Shown one piece after another: positions 17,720 through 26,297 of a DNA stretch of 64,000 nucleotides. Each line of letters opens with the position of its first letter. Position 1 is the first letter of the stretch. The translations under genes were made by a program, and so were the position numbers. The notes under the pieces are model-generated. The model did not search any database. It was not told the DNA's origin and saw only the letters and a program-made list of their open reading frames with translations. The stretch is taken from NCBI RefSeq assembly GCF_036924745.1, contig NZ_JAZHSD010000001.1, positions 4,092,001 through 4,156,000 on the forward strand. Direction: 5' to 3'. The stretch is from Bradyrhizobium sp. AZCC 1693. Its GTDB lineage: Bacteria > Pseudomonadota > Alphaproteobacteria > Rhizobiales > Xanthobacteraceae.

Positions 17720-17735
17720 TGTGAAGTTCATCACA
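17720..17735. promoter_or_regulatory. CRP-type binding motif
   Basis: The 16-mer TGTGAAGTTCATCACA fits the CRP consensus TGTGA-N6-TCACA exactly. It lies about 80 bp upstream of the small coiled-coil gene start at 17637 and downstream of the amino-acid dehydrogenase. Whether a cAMP-dependent CRP of this exact specificity exists in the host is not known from the window. Confidence 0.4.
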
Positions 17736-17852
17736 TATGGCGCACGACGCCCCGGCGCGGACCTGCAGCCGTTCTTCGTCACCGCCAGGGGTGAGCGGAA
17801 TACTCGGCTTCGTCATGGTCTCGGCCGGAGCAGCGGCGTTGCGCCAGCGGCG

Positions 17853-19100
17853 TCATGAAATGTAGCGATCCGGCGCGAACGGCGCGACGTCGAAGGGCGG
17901 CGGCGCGCCGCCGATCATGGCGGCAATGGCGGCGCCGGTCGCGGGACCGGTCGTGAAGCCGATATGCTGGTTGCCGAAAGCAAGCCACAGGCCGGCATGC
18001 CGGGGCGCCGCACCGATCATCGGCAGGCTGTCCGGCAACGTCGGCCGCGAGCCGCGCCATGTTTCGCCGACGGCATCGCCGAATTCGGCCACGCCGCGCG
18101 CCAACGGGACCACCTGATCGAGCTGGGCGAACGAGGAAGGCGCATCGCGGCCGGTCAGCTCGACGCCTGAGGTGACACGGATGCCCTGCTCCATCGGGGT
18201 AATGATGAAACCGCCGTCGATGTCATGGATCGGGCGCCGCAACGGACGCGCCGGATTCGGCTTGAATTCGCGATGGTAGCCACGCTCGAAGGCGAGCGGA
18301 ACGCGATAGCCGAGCGGCCGCAGAATTTCCGCGGACCACGGTCCCAGCGCGACCACCACATGTCGCGCCGAAATCTCGCCTCCGGCCAGCACAACGCGCC
18401 AACGATCGCCATCGGGCACGATCGCCCTAACGTCCGCCTGCCTGATATTGCCGCCGGCACGAGCGAACATCCGCGCATAGGCCTTGACCACGGCGCCCGG
18501 TGAATCGACGGAGGCGGTCTGCGTGTGCAGCAGGCCCACCTTGTAGACGGGCACGATGCCGGGCTCGAGCGCGGAGATGGCCTGGCGGTCGAGCAATTCG
18601 CTGGCGATGCCGTATTCGGCCAGCAGGGCCTGCTCCCGCTTCGCCGCTTCAGCCGCATCGCCGCGCCACGCCTTGAGCCAGCCGGTTTCGCGGATGCGAT
18701 GCCCCGCTTCCGCTTTCACGATCCATTCCCGGTGCAATTTCGCGGAAGCGCCGATCAACCCACGCAGCGCGGTCGCCCGCGGCCTGAAACGCGACGCTGC
18801 CGAATCGGCCAGAAAGCGTGCGACCCATCCCGCATTTTGAATCGCCCACAGCGGATTCCAGCGCAAGGCGGCGTGGCGGTTGGTCAGATATTTCGGCAGC
18901 ACCTTCCACAGCGACGGATTGTTGAGCGGCGCGATCGAGCCGCTGCTGATGATGCCGGCATTGCCGTATGACGTCTCGCTGCCCGGCTCGCGCCTGTCGA
19001 CGAGAATGGCCGACATCCCGCGCTCTCGCGCGGCATAGGCTGTTGATACGCCGACAATGCCCGCGCCGAGCACCACGACATCCGCTTGGTCTTCCGGCAT
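17853..19100 (-). CDS. FAD-dependent D-amino acid dehydrogenase (DadA-like)
   Basis: A 415-residue protein from the ATG at 19100 (a TTG four codons upstream is also possible). The N-terminus VVVLGAGIVGVSTAYAARER is the dinucleotide-binding GxGxxG fold, followed by SAILVDRREPGSETSYGNAG, typical of DadA. The end WLAFGNQHIGFTTGPATG closes the FAD site. It oxidises D-amino acids to keto acids and feeds electrons to the membrane chain. It stands alone, with no alanine racemase beside it. Confidence 0.87.
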   Translation of the reverse strand: MPEDQADVVVLGAGIVGVSTAYAARERGMSAILVDRREPGSETSYGNAGIISSGSIAPLNNPSLWKVLPKYLTNRHAALRWNPLWAIQNAGWVARFLADSAASRFRPRATALRGLIGASAKLHREWIVKAEAGHRIRETGWLKAWRGDAAEAAKREQALLAEYGIASELLDRQAISALEPGIVPVYKVGLLHTQTASVDSPGAVVKAYARMFARAGGNIRQADVRAIVPDGDRWRVVLAGGEISARHVVVALGPWSAEILRPLGYRVPLAFERGYHREFKPNPARPLRRPIHDIDGGFIITPMEQGIRVTSGVELTGRDAPSSFAQLDQVVPLARGVAEFGDAVGETWRGSRPTLPDSLPMIGAAPRHAGLWLAFGNQHIGFTTGPATGAAIAAMIGGAPPPFDVAPFAPDRYIS

Positions 19101-19295
19101 CAAGTTTTCCAAACATCTTCCTACGAGATTTCACATCATGGTCGGCCGGCCTTCGAACGGCAACACCGCAAAGTTCCGCCCCCAACAAAAGATCACCAAA
19201 ACGCCGCATGTGAGTCCGCAACCTTTCTGACTCCCGCGGCTTTGTGCACCGCGACGTTCGTCGCATTTCAGCCAACTATCATAGGAGTTGACTAC

Positions 19296-19598
19296 ATGGC
19301 TGCTCTACTCGGAAACCTGCTTGGTACCGTCGATGGCCTGCTCGGAACCGCCACCGGCGTCCTTGGCGGCGCAAGCGCTAGCGGCAGCGCTTCTGCCAGT
19401 GCCGGCGGCACGGCGGATCTGTCGCACACGCTCGATCTCGGCGCGGTGCTGGAAACCAGTCCGAGCATCGATCTGTCGATCCCCGACCTTGCTGGACTTG
19501 GCGGCGTCGACGCCTCGGTTTCCGCACCGACCCTGATCGGTGCCAGCGCCGATGTCGGCCACCTCGATGTGGGCGGCCTGCTTCACGGTCTCGCCTAA
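19296..19598 (+). CDS. 100-aa Gly/Ala/Ser-rich protein, probable type I secretion substrate
   Basis: Starts MAALLGNLLGTVDGLLGTAT after an ATAGGAG ribosome site. Then come GASASGSASASAG, a middle with LDLGAVLETSPSIDLSIPDL, and an end VGHLDVGGLLHGLA. It has no Sec or Tat signal, no cysteines and almost no charged residues except Asp. Its place just before an ABC exporter and adaptor, plus the hydrophobic C-terminus, suggests export by that machine without RTX repeats (inference). The later 308-aa gene has similar composition. I do not know a named family. It could be an adhesin-like, surface or antibacterial protein. Confidence 0.6.
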   Translation: MAALLGNLLGTVDGLLGTATGVLGGASASGSASASAGGTADLSHTLDLGAVLETSPSIDLSIPDLAGLGGVDASVSAPTLIGASADVGHLDVGGLLHGLA

Positions 19599-19628
19599 CG
19601 ACAGTTGAGTCCCAACATTTCGAAAACG

Positions 19629-19658
19629 CGCGGCGTGGGGAGCGCATCCCACGCCGCG
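19629..19658 (+). terminator. Strong stem-loop between substrate and exporter genes
   Basis: CGCGGCGTGGG (19629-19639) pairs perfectly with CCCACGCCGCG (19648-19658) around an 8-base loop. No T-tract follows, so it is more likely a partial terminator or an mRNA-stabilising structure that lets the upstream small gene be expressed above the exporter, as in other secretion operons (inference). Confidence 0.55.
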
Positions 19659-19727
19659 TCTCGACCTCCTGCGCTGCACGACCGGGTCGCGCAGCGTCAT
19701 GTCAACCACGCCCAAGGTGACCGCCTG

Positions 19728-21461
19728 ATGCCAACGGGCACGCTGACCGCTCTCGACGAACCCGTCGCCCCCCGGCGCCGGATCGATGACGTTCGCCAGG
19801 CGCTGATCGCGCTGTGGCCACACTTCCTCTGGGCCGGGCTGTTCTCCAGCGCCATCAACCTGCTCTATCTGAGTTCGCCGCTCTATCTGATGCAGGTCTA
19901 TAACCGCGTCCTGCTCAACGAGAACGTTTCCACCCTCGTCCTGCTGACGCTGATTCTCGCGATCGCGCTGCTCACCATGGCGGCGCTGGACGCAGTACGC
20001 TCCTGCGTCCTGATCCGCTGCGGCATCCGCCTCGACATGGAATTGTCGGCGCGCGTGTTCGAGGCGCTGGTGGTGCGCTCGGCGCAGCGCGGCGCCTCGC
20101 GCGGCGCGCAGCAATTGCGCAATCTCGATCAGTTCCGCACCTTCGTGACCGGTCCAGGCATCTATTTCGCGTTCGACCTGCCGTGGATACCGATCTATCT
20201 GATGCTGCTGTTCTTCATCCATCCGCTCCTCGGCATCGTCGCGACCATCGGTGCCGTGCTGCTGCTCGGGCTCGCCGGCCTCAACGAGGTGATGACCCGC
20301 GAGCCGATGAAGCAGGCGGAGGCCGCCGGCAACCAGTCCTACGTGTTCACCGAAAACATCCTGCGTCACGCCGACGTCATCCGCGCGATGGGCATGCAGC
20401 CGGCGGTCGAGCGCAACTGGCAGAGCCAGCGCTCGTCGATGCTGGTGCAGCAGGCGGAGGCCAGCGACAAGAACGCGGTGATGACCTCCTCGATCCGGTT
20501 CTTCCGCCTGCTGCTGCAATCGCTGATGCTCGGCGCCGGCGCCTGGCTCGCCATCGATCATGCCATCACACCCGCCACAATCTTCGCCGCCAGCATCGTG
20601 ATGGGGCGGGCGCTGGTGCCGGTGGAACAGGCGGTCGGCACCTGGAAGCAGTTCATCGGTGCCCGCGAGGCCTATGCGGAAGTGCGCGAGTTGCTCGCCG
20701 AGATCGACCTGACGCCGCCGCACACCATCGTGCCGCGGGCGCGCAACACAATCGAGGTGCGCGAACTGCGCTGTCTGCTGCCGGCGCGCAAGGAGCCCGT
20801 CATCAGAGACCTGACGTTCGAGCTCGGCGGCGGCCAGGCGCTCGGTATCGTCGGACCGAGCGGTTCGGGCAAGAGCACGCTGGCCCGCCTTCTCGTCGGC
20901 GCCATCGCCCCGGCCGACGGGCGGTTGCGGTTCGGCGGGCTCGACTACAGCCACTGGGATCCGCTCGAGTTCGGCCGCCATGTCGGCTATCTGCCGCAGG
21001 ACGTCGGCCTGTTCGCCGGCACCGTGCGCGAAAACATCGCGCGTTTCGGCGACGCCTCGACGGAAGAGATCATCGACGCCGCCAAGCGCGCCGGCATTCA
21101 CGAGATGGTGCTCGACCTGCCGAAGCAATACGACACGCGGCTTGGCCCCGGCGGCGTCGGCCTGTCCGGCGGGCAGCGCCAGCGTCTGGCGCTGGCGCGC
21201 GCGCTGCTCGGCCGGCCGCCGCTGCTCGTGCTCGACGAGCCCAACGCCAATCTCGATGCGCCCGGCGAAGAGGCGCTCAAGATCGCGCTGCTGCAGGCCA
21301 AAAACGAGGGCGCCACCGTCATCGTGATCACGCACCGGACCACCATTCTCGACATCGTCGACGTCATGATGGTGCTGCGGGGCGGCATGCTCGACATGCT
21401 CGGGCCTCCGGGCGAGGTCTATCACGCCTTGCAGCAAGCCGCCGCGGGGCGCGCATCATGA
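19728..21461 (+). CDS. Type I secretion ABC transporter (PrtD-like permease/ATPase)
   Basis: A 577-residue half-transporter. The likely start is the ATG at 19728 (MPTGTLTALDEPVAPRRRID); upstream codons do not look coding. Membrane segments occupy about residues 25-300 (PHFLWAGLFSSAINLLYLSS onward). The ATPase has Walker A GPSGSGKST near 376, signature LSGGQRQR near 479, Walker B LLVLDEPNANLD near 499 and a His switch in ITHR. It lacks the N-terminal C39 peptidase of bacteriocin exporters, so its substrates should carry uncleaved C-terminal signals. It overlaps the adaptor gene by four bases. Confidence 0.9.
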   Translation: MPTGTLTALDEPVAPRRRIDDVRQALIALWPHFLWAGLFSSAINLLYLSSPLYLMQVYNRVLLNENVSTLVLLTLILAIALLTMAALDAVRSCVLIRCGIRLDMELSARVFEALVVRSAQRGASRGAQQLRNLDQFRTFVTGPGIYFAFDLPWIPIYLMLLFFIHPLLGIVATIGAVLLLGLAGLNEVMTREPMKQAEAAGNQSYVFTENILRHADVIRAMGMQPAVERNWQSQRSSMLVQQAEASDKNAVMTSSIRFFRLLLQSLMLGAGAWLAIDHAITPATIFAASIVMGRALVPVEQAVGTWKQFIGAREAYAEVRELLAEIDLTPPHTIVPRARNTIEVRELRCLLPARKEPVIRDLTFELGGGQALGIVGPSGSGKSTLARLLVGAIAPADGRLRFGGLDYSHWDPLEFGRHVGYLPQDVGLFAGTVRENIARFGDASTEEIIDAAKRAGIHEMVLDLPKQYDTRLGPGGVGLSGGQRQRLALARALLGRPPLLVLDEPNANLDAPGEEALKIALLQAKNEGATVIVITHRTTILDIVDVMMVLRGGMLDMLGPPGEVYHALQQAAAGRAS

Positions 21462-22786
21462 CCGCGATCGACGACGGCTACGCCCCGATGCGCGACCGCG
21501 CGCGCTACGCGCGGCCCGCCCGACCGGCGCTCGTCGGCGGCGGCGTGGTCGCGGCGTTCGCGGCCGCGATGACGATGTGGGGAACGCTCGCGCCAATTTC
21601 GGGCGCCGCCATCGCCAGCGGCAACCTTCAGGTCGAGGGACGGCGGCAGAGCGTGCAGCACCCCTATGGCGGCGTCGTGCGCCAGCTCACGGTGCGCGAC
21701 GGCGCGCGCGTCGAAAAAGGCCAGCTCCTGATCCGGCTCGACGACAGCGACCCGCGCGCCAAGCTCGACGTCCTTACAGCCGATCGCGACGCCGCGCTGG
21801 CCGCGCGCGCACGGCTGATGGCGGAACGCGACAAAAGCGATGCGCCTGACTTCGACGAACATCTTCGCGCGCGCGGCGAGCTGTCCGCCGTACGCCAGGC
21901 CATGGCCAACGAGACGGCGATGATGGCGGCGCGCAAACACCAGTTCGCGGCCGAGACGGCGGTGCTGCGCGGCAAGATCAAGGAGCTGGAGTCGCAGATC
22001 ACGGGCACGCAGGCGCAGCTTGCCGGCACCGAGAAGCAGCGGGAGTTGCTGACGGACGAGATGAACGGCGCGCAGCATCTGTTCGCGCAGGGTTATACGC
22101 CGAAGACCCGCATCCTCGCCTTGCAACGCGAGGACGCCAGACTACAGGCCGATATCGGCGCGCAACAGGCCAGCATCGCCGGTATGCAGCAGCAGATCGC
22201 GCAGAACGATCTCGAAATCGCCCGGGTGGAGCGCGCGCGCATGAGCGAGATCACCGATCAATTGCGCGCGACCGAGAACAAGCTCGCCGAACTGGCGCCC
22301 AAGATCGACGCCGCCACCGACGTGATGGCCCGCACGCGGATCACCGCGCCGGCGACCGGCTCGGTGGTCGGCCTCGACGTCTTCACCGAGGGCGGCGTGA
22401 TCCAGCCCGGCGCGCGGCTGATGGACATCGTGCCGACGGACAATCCGCTGATCGCCGCCGCGAAATTGAAGCTGTCCGACATCAACGACGTCGCCGTCGG
22501 CCACCGCGCCGAAGTGCAGCTCACCGGCATCAACTATATCGAACGCCCGCGGCTCTATGGCACCGTGCACACGGTGTCCGCCGACCGCCTGACCGACGAA
22601 AAGTCCGGACAGGGCTATTACGCCGTCGAGGTCGCGCTTGATCCGAACGACGTCAAGAAGTCGCGCATCGACCTTCAGGCCGGGATGCCGGCCGAGGTGA
22701 TCGTGCCGACGCGTCCGCGCACTTTGTTCGAATACCTGCTCGGTCCGCTGCGCGACGAGATCACCCGCGCCTTCCGCGAACGCTGA
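21458..22786 (+). CDS. HlyD-family periplasmic adaptor of type I secretion
   Basis: A 442-residue membrane-fusion protein. One membrane span lies near residues 25-50 (ALVGGGVVAAFAAAMTMWG), followed by a lipoyl half-motif (VQHPYGGVVRQLTVRDGARV). A long coiled coil spans about 105-290, then come the second lipoyl half and beta-barrel (RITAPATGSVVGLDVFTEGG). The end, GMPAEVIVPTRPRTLFEYLL, is characteristic of PrtE/HlyD adaptors. It links the ABC exporter to an outer-membrane TolC protein, which is not encoded nearby. Confidence 0.9.
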   Translation: MTAIDDGYAPMRDRARYARPARPALVGGGVVAAFAAAMTMWGTLAPISGAAIASGNLQVEGRRQSVQHPYGGVVRQLTVRDGARVEKGQLLIRLDDSDPRAKLDVLTADRDAALAARARLMAERDKSDAPDFDEHLRARGELSAVRQAMANETAMMAARKHQFAAETAVLRGKIKELESQITGTQAQLAGTEKQRELLTDEMNGAQHLFAQGYTPKTRILALQREDARLQADIGAQQASIAGMQQQIAQNDLEIARVERARMSEITDQLRATENKLAELAPKIDAATDVMARTRITAPATGSVVGLDVFTEGGVIQPGARLMDIVPTDNPLIAAAKLKLSDINDVAVGHRAEVQLTGINYIERPRLYGTVHTVSADRLTDEKSGQGYYAVEVALDPNDVKKSRIDLQAGMPAEVIVPTRPRTLFEYLLGPLRDEITRAFRER

Positions 22787-22793
22787 CGAGGAG

Positions 22794-23720
22794 ATGGCCA
22801 TGGCCGAGTCCGACAAGAACGCCCGCCGCTCCGACGAAGCCGAACGCAGCCGTCATATCTCGGCAACCGAGTCGGTTGCTTTCGCCACCGTGCTGCTCGG
22901 CCTTCTCAACGACGCCGATACGGTGCTGCACCGCCTGGAGCACGAGGGGGAGGCACGCGCGGCGGAGTCAACCACCCCGCCCGCGCATCCGGCAGAGATC
23001 GCCCCGGCAGCGCTGGTACCGGCCGATCCCGAGCCGAACCATCAGGACCAACATGCCGGCACGATCGAATCTCCGGCAGCCGATCTCTCGCCTGCAACCC
23101 ATGCCGACGCCACGGCAACGACCTCGCCACAGGATGCGAGCGCGACGCTCGACCATACGTCATCGGGCGAAGTGCTCGTCACGGACACGTTTGCATCGTC
23201 CGCGCTATCGGGCCTTGGCGGATCGATGGATCATGCGCCATCGGCGGGCGCGAGCAGCGCGACCGGCGGCAGCATCGCACCACCCACGCTCGATCCCGGC
23301 GCATTCGTTCACACGCTTGCAGACACCGTCACCGGTATCGTCGACACCGCGCTTGCAACGGTATCGAGCACGATCACAAGCCTGAGCGCCACGGTCGGGC
23401 AACTGACGTCGACAGTGACAAACACCGTCGGTCACCTCGTCGATGGTGTTACCGACGCGGTAGGCGGCCTGCTCCATGACGCACCCGCCACAGGCCTGCT
23501 TGCACCGCTGGCGACGGACCTTTCCGGACTGACGTCCAGCGCCACGGATATTTCCGGCGCCACGCAGCATGACGTACCGCTGCTCGACACCGCGGGCGCG
23601 ATACCGACGTCGCTCTTGCATCCGATGCCGCTGCAGCTCGGCTTCCTCGGCCAGCCGACCATGGACGGCCATGAGCCGCATGACGGCGCGTTCTCGGCGC
23701 TGGGCGTGCATCATTTCTGA
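22794..23720 (+). CDS. 308-aa Ala/Thr/Ser-rich protein, second probable type I substrate
   Basis: Starts at the ATG at 22794, only 7 bp after the adaptor gene, with a GACGAGGAG site. The N-terminus to about residue 45 is charged and helical (SVAFATVLLGLLNDADTVLH). The middle is low-complexity and rich in Ala, Pro, Thr and His. From about 170 a quasi-repeat runs TVTGIVDTALATVSSTITSL, then SATVGQLTSTVTNTVGHLVD, GVTDAVGGLL. The end FSALGVHHF is a hydrophobic terminus of the type seen in exported proteins. No Sec signal. Similar Val/Thr-repeat stretches occur in large adhesins (from memory). Cotranscription with the exporter suggests it is a cargo or a surface anchor (inference). Confidence 0.6.
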   Translation: MAMAESDKNARRSDEAERSRHISATESVAFATVLLGLLNDADTVLHRLEHEGEARAAESTTPPAHPAEIAPAALVPADPEPNHQDQHAGTIESPAADLSPATHADATATTSPQDASATLDHTSSGEVLVTDTFASSALSGLGGSMDHAPSAGASSATGGSIAPPTLDPGAFVHTLADTVTGIVDTALATVSSTITSLSATVGQLTSTVTNTVGHLVDGVTDAVGGLLHDAPATGLLAPLATDLSGLTSSATDISGATQHDVPLLDTAGAIPTSLLHPMPLQLGFLGQPTMDGHEPHDGAFSALGVHHF

Positions 23721-23972
23721 AGAAGCCGGCGTGCTCCTCGCGCTTGTCGAGATTTACGAAGCAAAGCCATGGCCGATCGACTTCGCCGCGGCGCTGTGAG
23801 GAAGCACTCTTCATTTTGACGGAGCCGCCGGCATCACGCCGCTCTATCCGCCAGCACTCAACGGATCCCCCTCGGAATCACGTTCAACCGCCGCGAGAGG
23901 GCTCGCACCGGCGCGTGGCGCTGCCCACCAGAGTTCGAAACAACCATTTAGACTGGGTTGACTCCGCTAAAC

Positions 23973-24010
23973 GCGTAAGTATAGACTTACGCGTAAGTGA
24001 TGACTTACGC
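23973..24010. promoter_or_regulatory. ArsR-type operator overlapping the start codon
   Basis: The perfect palindrome CTTACGCGTAAG (23986-23997) is flanked by another GCGTAAG (23973-23979) and CTTACGC (24004-24010). The regulator ATG at 24000 lies inside the array. ArsR-family repressors bind such sites, so direct autorepression by blocking transcription start is likely. No Shine-Dalgarno sequence is visible, so the message may be leaderless (inference). Confidence 0.7.
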
Positions 24011-24800
24011 AACAAACGGCTGGGCAGCGCTGGGCGATCCGACCCGGCGGGCGATCTTTGAGCGGCTGATCGAGCACCCGAGCGCGGTCGGCGAGCTGGC
24101 CCGTGCGCTGCCCGTCAGCCGGCCGGCGGTCTCGCAGCATCTGAAGGTGCTCAAGGACGCCGGTCTCGTCGTCGACAAACGAGCCGGCAAGCAGCGCATC
24201 TACCAGGTCGACCCCGATGGGCTGGCAGCGCTTCGAGCCGAACTCGACCGCTTCTGGACCAAGACGCTCGCGGCCTACAAGACGGTCGTCGAGCAACCGA
24301 AAGAGGGAGATCCGATGAGTATCCAGGCAGCAGACACATCCGTGCGCACGTCGATCGTGGTCGAGGCTCCGGTCGCGCGCGCATTCAAGGTCTTCACGGA
24401 GGACTTCGGCAGCTTCAAGCCCGCCGAGCACAACCTGCTCAAGGTCGCGATCGCCGAGACCGTGTTCGAGCCGAAGGTCGGCGGCTTTCTCTACGACCGC
24501 GGGGTTGATGGCAGCGTATGCCGTTGGGCGCGGGTGCTGGCCTACGAGCCGCCCAGCCGGGTGTTGCTGAGCTGGGACATCAGCCCGCGATGGCAGGTCG
24601 AGGACGACCCGCTGAAAACCAGCGAGTGGGAAGTACGGTTCATCGCCGAAACCCCGCAACGCACGCGGGTCGAGATCGAGCACCGCAATCTCGACCGCCA
24701 CGGCGAGGGCTGGCAAGGCGTCCGCGAGGGCGTGGCCAGAGATCAGGGTTGGCCGCTCTATCTGGAGCGCTACGGCAAGCTGTTTGCCAGGGAGAGCTGA
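24000..24800 (+). CDS. ArsR-type repressor fused to SRPBCC (AHSA1-like) domain
   Basis: A 266-residue protein starting MTYATNGWAALGDPTRRAIF. Residues 1-95 form an ArsR winged helix (VSRPAVSQHLKVLKDAGLVV). From about 105 to the end is a START/SRPBCC domain (RTSIVVEAPVARAFKVFTED, then WEVRFIAETPQRTRVEIEHR). An internal ATG at 24315 has its own GAGGGAG site, so the SRPBCC part may also be made alone, hinting that two genes were once separate. In relatives the pair senses or handles hydrophobic ligands. The ligand here is unknown. Confidence 0.85.
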   Translation: MTYATNGWAALGDPTRRAIFERLIEHPSAVGELARALPVSRPAVSQHLKVLKDAGLVVDKRAGKQRIYQVDPDGLAALRAELDRFWTKTLAAYKTVVEQPKEGDPMSIQAADTSVRTSIVVEAPVARAFKVFTEDFGSFKPAEHNLLKVAIAETVFEPKVGGFLYDRGVDGSVCRWARVLAYEPPSRVLLSWDISPRWQVEDDPLKTSEWEVRFIAETPQRTRVEIEHRNLDRHGEGWQGVREGVARDQGWPLYLERYGKLFARES

Positions 24801-24894
24801 CGACTGCATCAGCCCGGCCGGTCGAGGCGACGACGCATCGCCTCGACCACACTCCGTCCTGGATCGGGCGCAAAGAACCTTGGACATTCACGGG

Positions 24895-24988
24895 TGGCGC
24901 GCCACGGCCGATGAAGGCCGGCACTATTGCTTCGCCGTGACGCTGTGATGCCGCGGCCCGCCACACGCTCAAACCAGGTCTGCGATGG
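24895..24988 (+). repeat. 97-bp dispersed repeat, copy 1
   Basis: Begins TGGCGCGCCACGGCCGATGA and ends TCTGCGATGG. Read in one frame it encodes WRATADEGRHYCFAVTL followed by TGA. The other copies at 26057 and 27206 keep this peptide and the stop. See the matching finding. Confidence 0.7.
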
Positions 24989-25063
24989 TCCTGCGATTTT
25001 CGCGACCTTGCAAACGGCCTTTGGCTGGCCACATCAAGGGAGCGCAGCTTCACCGGTGCCGCC

Positions 25064-25534
25064 ATGGCTGACACGGCAGATACCGCGAATGTGATTGTCC
25101 GGCCGCCGATCGCGTGGGCGCTCGCGGTGCTTGCCGGGCTCGCGTTCAATTGGATCATGCCCTTGCCGTTCTTGCCGGCCGCGGTATCTGCTGGCTGGCT
25201 CGGCGCGATAGTATTTGCCCTTGCGCTTACGCTGGTCGCGTGGGCGATCATTACCATGACTCGGGCCGGCTCGAACGTGCCCACCAATTTGCCGACCACG
25301 ACCATCGTGGAGACTGGCCCCTACCGCTTCACGCGCAACCCCATCTATCTCGGCATGGTGCTGGGGCTCATCGGCCTGGCTATTGCCTTCAACGGCCTCT
25401 GGCTGCTGATGACGTTGGTGCCCTTTGCGCTTGTCATCCGCTACGGTGTGATCACCCGCGAGGAAGCCTATCTCGAGCGCAAGTTCGGGGACGTCTATCG
25501 CCGCTACCGCGCGCGGGTACGGCGCTGGCTGTAG
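25064..25534 (+). CDS. Isoprenylcysteine carboxyl methyltransferase-like membrane protein
   Basis: A 156-residue membrane protein with about four spans (WALAVLAGLAFNWIMPLPFL; AIVFALALTLVAWAIITM; LGMVLGLIGLAIAFNGLWLL). The core GPYRFTRNPIYLGMVLGL followed by EEAYLERKFGDVYRRYRARV is the S-adenosylmethionine-binding signature of the ICMT/PEMT (NnrU-like) group. Bacterial members methylate unknown small molecules or lipids. The start is the ATG at 25064. Confidence 0.85.
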   Translation: MADTADTANVIVRPPIAWALAVLAGLAFNWIMPLPFLPAAVSAGWLGAIVFALALTLVAWAIITMTRAGSNVPTNLPTTTIVETGPYRFTRNPIYLGMVLGLIGLAIAFNGLWLLMTLVPFALVIRYGVITREEAYLERKFGDVYRRYRARVRRWL

Positions 25535-25677
25535 GGGCTTGCCGGCCAGGATACGGGGCCGGGGAGCCCCGTGCCTCGCGGCTCTCGCCACGCAGAACGG
25601 CATGGGCACGGGTCCATGGAAGGCGTATAATGGTGTGGTCCTTCGCGCATTATGACAACATCACGTGGAGGTAGCCA

Positions 25678-25961
25678 TGAAATATGTGCTGCTCGGTAAT
25701 CTGAGCCCTGAGTGGGCAAGCAAGCAATCGGATCGTGTCGGCAAGGCCAAGGCAAAACTCGACAAGCTGGGCATCAAGGTCGAGTCGATCCACTACACGC
25801 AGGGCTACTACGATTTCGTCGACATCGTCGATGCCCCGAATGAAGCGGCGATGCTCGCGTTCTCCGTCTGGTACGCGACCCAGGGTCTGGGGCGGATCCA
25901 GAGTATGCCGGCCTTCGACGCAAAGACCTTCGAAACCGCGATCAAGGACGCAGCGAGCTAA
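25678..25961 (+). CDS. GYD domain protein
   Basis: A 94-residue protein with a GGAGGTAGCC ribosome site directly before the ATG. It has MKYVLLGNLSPEWASKQSDR and, later, YTQGYYDFVDIVDAPNEAAM, the conserved Gly-Tyr-Asp region of the GYD family (a ferredoxin-like fold). Function unknown; members often lie near unrelated metabolic genes. It ends 96 bp before repeat copy 2. Confidence 0.85.
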
Positions 25962-26056
25962 GCACCGGGTGGTGGCTCACACTTCCCGCCAACCACCGTG
26001 CCACTTCGCTTGCGCGAGCTTGATACGGCATGTGCGGGTCACATGGCGTGGAGAAC

Positions 26057-26154
26057 TGGCGCGCCGCGGCCGATGAAGATGGGCACTACTGTTTCGCTGT
26101 GGTGCTATGACGCTGGACGCCTGCACGCGAAGGCGCTCGCAAACCTGCGATTGG
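26057..26154 (+). repeat. 97-bp dispersed repeat, copy 2
   Basis: Begins TGGCGCGCCGCGGCCGATGA. Its peptide reads WRAAADEDGHYCFAVVL then TGA. It differs from copies 1 and 3 mainly at third codon positions. Confidence 0.7.
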
Positions 26155-26297
26155 GCCGTCATGTGCGCCAGCTGACCACAGCGGCTCCGCAGGTCGCCGG
26201 TTCCGCGAACGTCAGAACTGCGCCGATCGACAGAACTTTTGGATTCTTCTCATGCGATCCGCGGGAGAATGCAGGTCTCTTCGCGGTCGCCACAGGT

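Noticed and set aside
20183..22786. An 867-codon plus-strand open frame
   Set aside because: The first 425 codons are an out-of-frame reading of the ABC exporter; the real HlyD gene starts at 21458.
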